From Deltaproteobacteria bacterium (GTDB lineage: Bacteria > Desulfobacterota > Desulfobulbia > Desulfobulbales > VMSU01), in contig JAJSAA010000030.1 of the NCBI GenBank assembly GCA_024274995.1, positions 1 through 9,822 on the forward strand: a stretch of DNA of 9,822 nucleotides, read 5' to 3'. Position 1 is the stretch's first letter; every line of letters starts with the position of its first letter. The position numbers were made by a program, and so were the translations under genes. The notes below the pieces were generated by a model. It saw only the letters and a list, made by a program, of their open reading frames with translations, was not told where the DNA came from and did no database searches. This document shows, piece by piece, positions 5,137 through 9,822 of this stretch.

Positions 5137-7350
5137 ATGTCATATATAGAACCGGAATTAGACAGTCATAAAATTCTCAGCCAGATGCTGGCTTCCAATG
5201 AATTCGGTACATTTTTCGGGGTCAGCCCCAAGGTGCTGAAAGAGGTTTGGGCGCAATTGACTTCTGCCAAAGGAGAATCGGTGACTCATGTCAGCATGGA
5301 AATAGGAGCTGACAATGATGTCTACAATCCAGTCAAAGATGTCTTGCGTGAAATAAATATATTTGATCACGAAAACAAACTGGTCAGTAAATTTAATGAC
5401 AAGATATTATATGGCCCGGCGAAAATTCCCAATTACAGCGGCGGTCTTGGGGTTCTGGCCGGTGATACCTTGAAGAGCTATGCCGACTGTCATTTGCCGG
5501 CGCTTGGTATCTCCCTGCTTTACCGTAAGGGGTATTTCTCACAACTGGTGGATTCCGAGGCCGGTCAGATCGCCCATGCCACCCAATGGCGGCCGGAGGA
5601 AACTCCCCATCTCTATCTCTTAAAAGACCCGGCTGATCCGCAGAAACCCCTCCAGATAGAGATACCTTTTTTTGACCGCGGCAAGCAGATTAAGGTGGCC
5701 GGTAACTTGTGGATGAAACTGGAGGCCGCCAATGATCTTAGTTATTTTGTGCCTGAGATCCTGCTTGATTACAGCCAGCCTTCCGCCCCGGAATGGATTC
5801 GCAAAGCCGCTCAGCATCTTTACGAGAGCCGTTCGGAAAGGGCCAAGGCCATTCAGCGCCGCTTGCTCGGCGCAGGTGTACTGCCGGTTATGAAGGCCCT
5901 GAATATTACCTCAAAGACTATTCATCTGAATGAACAGCACGGAGTTGCCGTAGTTCTCCATCTTATCGCCAGATATCTGCAGGAGAAGCTGGGCGATGAC
6001 TATATGATGGAAAGTACGGATCAAGAAATTTTGGAGACGGCTAAACTCGCTGCTAACTGGGTTGTTTATACCATTCATACCCCGGTTAAAGCGGGCCATG
6101 ATCGTTTCTACCGGGATATGTACGCTGAAATCGGCCACCCTTTCTGTAACCGTATTCTGGAGCTTCTGGCCGAGGAAGGCGAGAATCCCGACTTTTTCAA
6201 CTTTACCTCTCTCGCCATGAAAATCAACCGGGCCGCCAATGGGGTAAGCCGTATGCACCGCTTAGTTACCCAAAAGCAGTTCCCGCAGTACGCCCACAAG
6301 ATCAAGGCCGTTACCAACGGGGTTCACCACCTTACCTGGATCAGCGCCGCCAAGGCGGAGTTGTTTGACGTCTTCCCGGAGTTTAAGGATTGGCGCCGAA
6401 ATCCAGGGGTCTTCGCCAGGGCGAAGGATCTTAAAAATAACGATAAATTCCGCACCTATCTTGAACAGGCCTGGCAGACGGACACCGAGAAGTTAATTAA
6501 TTTTATAAACCAAATGCTCATTGAGCATCGCCAGAAGATGCACACGACCTGGATTGATCCGCCTAATTTTTTATCACACCTCAAGGATTCTGAACGGGAG
6601 TTGAATCCAAGGATAATGACCATTGGCTTTGCCCGCCGTTTTTCGACCTACAAACGGGCCAATCTGGTTTTTGAGAACATTGACCGTCTAACCGGTATTG
6701 TCAAAGACAACAACTGGCCAGTGAATTTTATCTTTGCCGGTAAGGCCCATCCGGCCGATGAACCGGGCAAGCATATTATTAAAAACATTATTGATACCCA
6801 AAAGGAGCTCTACGATAAGTCGGACGGCCTCATTAAACTTATCTTTATCCCCGGCTACGATATGGCCATCGCCAAGATGATGGTGGCCGGAGTACACGCC
6901 TGGCTCAACAGCCCCAAGCGCCCCTTAGAGGCCAGCGGTACCAGCGGCATGAAGGCGGCCCTGAACGGGGTACCAAATATCAGCACCATGGACGGCTGGT
7001 GGGTAGAGGGGTATAATCAGGGCCGCACCGGCTGGAAGTTCGGACGGGAATGCGAGATATCCAACGCCTGTTTAAGCGAAGATTTATGTACCCTCCTATT
7101 TACCGAGGATTCCGACTCTTTTTACAGCCTTTTTCCCCAGATATTAAAAACATTTTACGATGAAACCTGCCGGTATGAATTAATTGATAAATGCGTCATG
7201 AATATCGCCTTGAACGGCCCGGTGTTTAATACCCACCGCATGGCGGCCGAGTATGCCAAATTATATAAACTAAAGCTGGCTCCGGATGTGGAGCGGCGTC
7301 TTACCGCCTTCCGCAAACTATACGACAGCAATCGGCCGGGGAACATATAA
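5137..7350 (+). CDS. glgP: Alpha-glucan (glycogen/maltodextrin) phosphorylase, AgpA-like GT35
   Basis: This enzyme releases glucose-1-phosphate from the non-reducing ends of alpha-1,4-glucans using inorganic phosphate and pyridoxal phosphate, in the cytoplasm. The 737-residue product belongs to the short bacterial alpha-glucan phosphorylase group. Seen in order: SMEIG (53-57), NYSGGLGVLAGD (99-110), HLNEQHG (H268), HTPVKAGHDRF (H314, H321), TNGVHHLTW, FARRFSTYKRA (498-508), FAGKAHPADEPGK and EASGTSGMKAALNG. In the last of these K606 is the expected PLP-binding lysine. About 35 extra residues (58-98) separate SMEIG from YSGGLG compared with my memory of the family. The N-terminal DUF3417 domain of longer relatives seems absent. 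HLNEQH has Gln where Gly is usual. The ATG at 5137 has no strong ribosome site. The stop overlaps the miaB ATG by 1 nt. Family certain; preferred glucan unknown. Confidence 0.92.
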   Translation: MSYIEPELDSHKILSQMLASNEFGTFFGVSPKVLKEVWAQLTSAKGESVTHVSMEIGADNDVYNPVKDVLREINIFDHENKLVSKFNDKILYGPAKIPNYSGGLGVLAGDTLKSYADCHLPALGISLLYRKGYFSQLVDSEAGQIAHATQWRPEETPHLYLLKDPADPQKPLQIEIPFFDRGKQIKVAGNLWMKLEAANDLSYFVPEILLDYSQPSAPEWIRKAAQHLYESRSERAKAIQRRLLGAGVLPVMKALNITSKTIHLNEQHGVAVVLHLIARYLQEKLGDDYMMESTDQEILETAKLAANWVVYTIHTPVKAGHDRFYRDMYAEIGHPFCNRILELLAEEGENPDFFNFTSLAMKINRAANGVSRMHRLVTQKQFPQYAHKIKAVTNGVHHLTWISAAKAELFDVFPEFKDWRRNPGVFARAKDLKNNDKFRTYLEQAWQTDTEKLINFINQMLIEHRQKMHTTWIDPPNFLSHLKDSERELNPRIMTIGFARRFSTYKRANLVFENIDRLTGIVKDNNWPVNFIFAGKAHPADEPGKHIIKNIIDTQKELYDKSDGLIKLIFIPGYDMAIAKMMVAGVHAWLNSPKRPLEASGTSGMKAALNGVPNISTMDGWWVEGYNQGRTGWKFGRECEISNACLSEDLCTLLFTEDSDSFYSLFPQILKTFYDETCRYELIDKCVMNIALNGPVFNTHRMAAEYAKLYKLKLAPDVERRLTAFRKLYDSNRPGNI

Positions 7351-8672
7351 TGCGGCCCCTCTCCTTTCATATTGAGACCTTCGGCTGCCAGATGAATGAT
7401 CGTGACTCAGAGATTATGGCCCAGCTTCTCGCTGAATTCTGCCGCCCGGCTCCCGGCCTCCTCGAGGCCGATATTGTCATGATAAACACCTGCAGTATTC
7501 GTCAGAAGGCCGAGCAAAAGGCCTTCAGCCTGCTGGGCACCCTGAAACAGTTGAAGGGCAGAAGACCGGAGATGATTATCGGGGTGGCGGGTTGCGTGGC
7601 CCAGCAGGAGGGGGATAAACTTCTGGCCCGCCTGCCCTATGTCGATCTGGTGCTTGGCACCCAGAATATCTATAAGCTGCCGGAGTTGATCTCTGAAATA
7701 AAATCCAGCCGCCGGCGGCAGACGGCGGTGAGCCAGTCAGCTGATTTTGAAATCCCGCCCTATCTGCCTGATCTGCGCCGTGGCCCGGCCTATAAACGTT
7801 TTGTAACTATCATGCAGGGTTGCAATAATTTTTGTACCTACTGCGTGGTGCCCTATACCCGCGGCCGGGAGGTGAGCCGCAAGATGACGGATATTCTGGC
7901 CGAAATCCACCATTTGACCAGCCACGGGGTTAAAGAGATCACCCTGCTGGGGCAAAACGTCAACTCCTATGGTCATGATCTGTCCCGGCAGGTGGATTTC
8001 TCCACCCTGCTGCGGGAGACTGCGACGGTGGAGGGCCTGAAACGACTTCGTTTCACCACCTCCAACCCCAAGGATTTGAATGATGACTTGATTCAATGTT
8101 TTGCCGAACTTGACATTCTCTGCCCTCATTTTCATCTGCCGGTGCAATCCGGCTCCAATAACGTCTTGAAACGGATGAATCGTCACTACACGATTGAGCA
8201 TTATCGGGATCGGGCCGCCGCTTTGCGGGCTGCCCGGCCGGATATTGCCCTCACCACCGATATAATTATTGGTTTCCCCGGTGAAACTGAAGATGATTTT
8301 CAGGACACCATGGCTCTGGTGCGGGAGATACGCTATCACGGGGCCTATTCATTTAAATATTCCGACCGGCCCCAGGCCCGTTCCGCCGCTTTTGCCGATA
8401 AATTACCGGAGGAGGTCAAGAGCCGCCGTTTATCTCTTCTGCAGGAGGAAATAAACCGTATCGCTATGGAGCGGAATAAAGAATATGTGGGCCGGACTGA
8501 AGAGGTAATGGTTGAGGGTAAAAGCCGCCACAATCCAGGGCAGTGGAGCGGCCGGGATGCTACCAATCATATTGTCAATTTTAAAAGCAGCGCCTCTTTA
8601 AAACCGGGTGATCTTGTCGATCTCACGATTACCGAGGCCTGCCAGCATTCATTAAGAGGCCAACATGATTGA
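7350..8672 (+). CDS. miaB: tRNA-2-methylthio-N6-dimethylallyladenosine synthase MiaB
   Basis: MiaB is a radical-SAM methylthiotransferase that adds the 2-methylthio group to i6A37 next to the anticodon of tRNAs reading UNN codons. The 440-residue product has the complete family layout. The N-terminal UPF0004 domain carries three cluster cysteines, C13 (ETFGCQMN), C48 (INTCSIR) and C82 (VAGCVA). The radical-SAM core has C158, C162 and C165 (QGCNNFCTYC), plus PYTRGRE, LLGQNVNSYG, HLPVQSGS and TDIIIGFPGET. A C-terminal TRAM domain for tRNA contact runs from about 375 (YVGRTEEVMVEG to the end). NTCSIRQKAEQK separates MiaB from RimO and MtaB. The ATG overlaps the phosphorylase stop (TAATG), so translation is probably coupled. 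The 3' end overlaps the next gene by 8 nt. No residue appears missing. Confidence 0.97.
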   Translation: MRPLSFHIETFGCQMNDRDSEIMAQLLAEFCRPAPGLLEADIVMINTCSIRQKAEQKAFSLLGTLKQLKGRRPEMIIGVAGCVAQQEGDKLLARLPYVDLVLGTQNIYKLPELISEIKSSRRRQTAVSQSADFEIPPYLPDLRRGPAYKRFVTIMQGCNNFCTYCVVPYTRGREVSRKMTDILAEIHHLTSHGVKEITLLGQNVNSYGHDLSRQVDFSTLLRETATVEGLKRLRFTTSNPKDLNDDLIQCFAELDILCPHFHLPVQSGSNNVLKRMNRHYTIEHYRDRAAALRAARPDIALTTDIIIGFPGETEDDFQDTMALVREIRYHGAYSFKYSDRPQARSAAFADKLPEEVKSRRLSLLQEEINRIAMERNKEYVGRTEEVMVEGKSRHNPGQWSGRDATNHIVNFKSSASLKPGDLVDLTITEACQHSLRGQHD

Positions 8673-9312
8673 TCTTCATTCTCACACCTTTTTCAGCGAC
8701 GGCGAGTTAGTGCCCTCGGAGCATCTGCGCCGGGTTGAAGCCATGGGCTATGAGGCCATGGCTATTACCGACCATGCCGACTCCTCGAATCTCGATTTCA
8801 TTATTCCCCGAATAGTACGGGCCGCGGCTGACTGGAACCGGCATTCCACTACCCGGATGATTGCCGGTATTGAATTAACCCATGTCCAGCCGCCCCTGAT
8901 TGCCCGGCTCACTGCCGAGGCCCGTGAACTGGGAGCCCAGCTGGTGGTGGTGCATGGTGAGACCATTGTCGAACCGGTGGCTCCCGGCACCAATCTGGCC
9001 GCCATTGAGGCGCAAGTGGATATTCTGGCCCACCCCGGTCTCATCAGCGCCGAGGAGATGGAACTTGCCGCGGCCAGGGGGGTATTCATCGAAATATCAG
9101 GCCGCAAGGGCCATTGTCTGACCAATGGCCATATAGCTCGCCTGGCGGCTGTCAGCGGGGCTGATCTGGTATTGGATTCCGATGCCCACGGCCCCGATGA
9201 TTTCATGACTCAGGAGAGGGCGGATAATATCGCCCGTGGAGCCGGCCTTAATTCGCCGGGGCTGGAGGCTGTGCGCCAGAATATGAAACGCTTGACGGCC
9301 AGGATTTCCTGA
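8665..9312 (+). CDS. PHP-domain metal-dependent phosphoesterase, histidinol-phosphatase-like
   Basis: PHP proteins fold as a distorted barrel with a three-metal site and hydrolyse phosphoesters; members include histidinol phosphatase and nucleotide or oligonucleotide phosphatases. The 215-residue product consists of this domain alone. Its likely ligands are all visible: H5 and H7 (HSH), D12, H37 (TDH), E70 (GIELTH), H97 (VHGE), H123 (AHPG), D173 and H175 (SDAH). The metal site therefore appears intact and the enzyme active, but the substrate cannot be read from sequence. AGAGG before ATG 8665 supports the start, which lies inside the last codons of miaB. Its place between miaB and a purine nucleoside phosphorylase suggests a nucleotide-related phosphate ester, but this is weak inference. 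Other his genes are absent, so a role in histidine synthesis is not supported by context. Confidence 0.88.
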   Translation: MIDLHSHTFFSDGELVPSEHLRRVEAMGYEAMAITDHADSSNLDFIIPRIVRAAADWNRHSTTRMIAGIELTHVQPPLIARLTAEARELGAQLVVVHGETIVEPVAPGTNLAAIEAQVDILAHPGLISAEEMELAAARGVFIEISGRKGHCLTNGHIARLAAVSGADLVLDSDAHGPDDFMTQERADNIARGAGLNSPGLEAVRQNMKRLTARIS

Positions 9313-9334
9313 ACTAATTCGACAACCTGGTAAC

Positions 9335-9822
9335 ATGACTCCTGACCTCTATAAAAAACGGGTGGCAAGGGCCGGTGCTTTTCTGGCCCGGCACCTCAGC
9401 ACTGCCCCGGAGATCATGCTGATTATGGGAAGCGGCCAGGCCGCCCTGCCGCCTGATTTAAAGATCAGTAACGAGATCCCCTATGGGTTAATTCCCGGCC
9501 TGCCCCCTGCCACCGCCCCCGGCCATAAAGGATTGTTAATCAGCGGTAAAATCGGCTCAAAAGAGGTACTCATATTCCAGGGTCGTTTGCATTATTATGA
9601 GGGATATTCGCTGCCGGAGGTGGTGTTATCCGTTCGGGTGGGGGCGTACCTGGGCTGCCGGACGCTTCTCGCTGCCAATACCGCCGGGGGCTTAAGCCCT
9701 GAATTGCGATGCGGCGGCCTGATGATGATTCGGGATCACCTCAACTTCATGGGCGGAAATCCCCTGCGCGGCATAAATAATGAGGAATGGGGGCCGCGTT
9801 TCCCGGATATGTCGAAGGCCTA
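9335..9822 (+). CDS. punA: Class I purine nucleoside phosphorylase, N-terminal 162 residues (cut by right edge)
   Basis: This trimeric cytoplasmic enzyme splits inosine and guanosine with phosphate into a free base and ribose-1-phosphate, for purine salvage. The frame opens at ATG 9335, 22 nt after the PHP gene stop, and is open to the window end. Visible active-site features agree in number with the mammalian enzyme as I recall it: S33 in MGSG, R84 and H86 (QGRLHYYEGY, with Y88) and N115 (NTAGGL). GGLMMIRDHLNFMGGNPLRG and GPRFPDMSKA follow. NTAGG, as opposed to a SAVGS-type motif, argues against methylthioadenosine phosphorylase. The usual GSGLG loop reads GSGQA, a mild deviation. The upstream ribosome site is weak (CTGG), so translation may depend on the preceding gene. 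Being the fourth gene of the cluster, it most likely shares the operon transcript. Confidence 0.93.
   Translation, partial: MTPDLYKKRVARAGAFLARHLSTAPEIMLIMGSGQAALPPDLKISNEIPYGLIPGLPPATAPGHKGLLISGKIGSKEVLIFQGRLHYYEGYSLPEVVLSVRVGAYLGCRTLLAANTAGGLSPELRCGGLMMIRDHLNFMGGNPLRGINNEEWGPRFPDMSKA

Noticed and set aside
7737..8339. 200-codon open frame on the minus strand within miaB
   Set aside because: It is antisense to the conserved radical-SAM core of MiaB and shows no family motifs; it arises from codon bias.
8748..9206. 152-codon open frame antisense to the PHP gene
   Set aside because: The sense strand has a complete PHP metal-ligand set and a ribosome site; the antisense frame has neither motif nor start signal.

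Overview
The window looks like chromosomal DNA of a free-living, flagellated Gram-negative bacterium. A flagellin and a Pal-type lipoprotein plus a Skp/OmpH-type periplasmic chaperone imply flagella and an outer membrane. The mixed base composition (AT-rich spacers, roughly half G+C genes) and the protein style (flagellin with Flagellin_IN-like repeats, short alpha-glucan phosphorylase, class I PNP) would suit a Desulfobacterota/Desulfobulbales-type lineage. That placement is inference from style, not a database match.

Layout. 1-1695 (-): 5' part of a flagellin gene with no stop; it runs off the left edge. 1696-2047: AT-rich divergent spacer with the flagellin leader on the minus strand and a consensus-like sigma-28 promoter on the plus strand, pointing away from the flagellin. 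2048-3550 (+): AmpG-like MFS permease, TTG start. 3549-3587: strong bidirectional terminator between convergent genes. 3610-4161 (-) and 4255-4830 (-): an OmpH/Skp-like chaperone downstream of a Pal-like lipoprotein, probably one transcript with a hairpin between. 4831-5136: divergent AT-rich spacer with the pal promoter and two small dyads. 5137-9822 (+): tightly packed cluster of alpha-glucan phosphorylase, miaB, a PHP-domain metallohydrolase and a class I purine nucleoside phosphorylase cut by the right edge. The first three overlap by 1 and 8 nt and the last follows after 22 nt.

How the genes fit together. The left part concerns motility and the envelope: flagellin, a muropeptide-type permease, Pal and Skp. 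The right part is a housekeeping operon: phosphorolysis of storage glucan, tRNA methylthiolation, a PHP phosphoesterase and phosphorolysis of purine nucleosides. Two of its enzymes use inorganic phosphate to release sugar phosphates.

The most unusual signals are in the left part. First, the hypervariable region of the flagellin is a long run of six-residue repeats matching the left-handed beta-helix hexapeptide rule. Second, the only good sigma-28 promoter in the divergent spacer faces the AmpG-like gene and not the flagellin. No CRISPR array, insertion sequence, tRNA or rRNA was seen.
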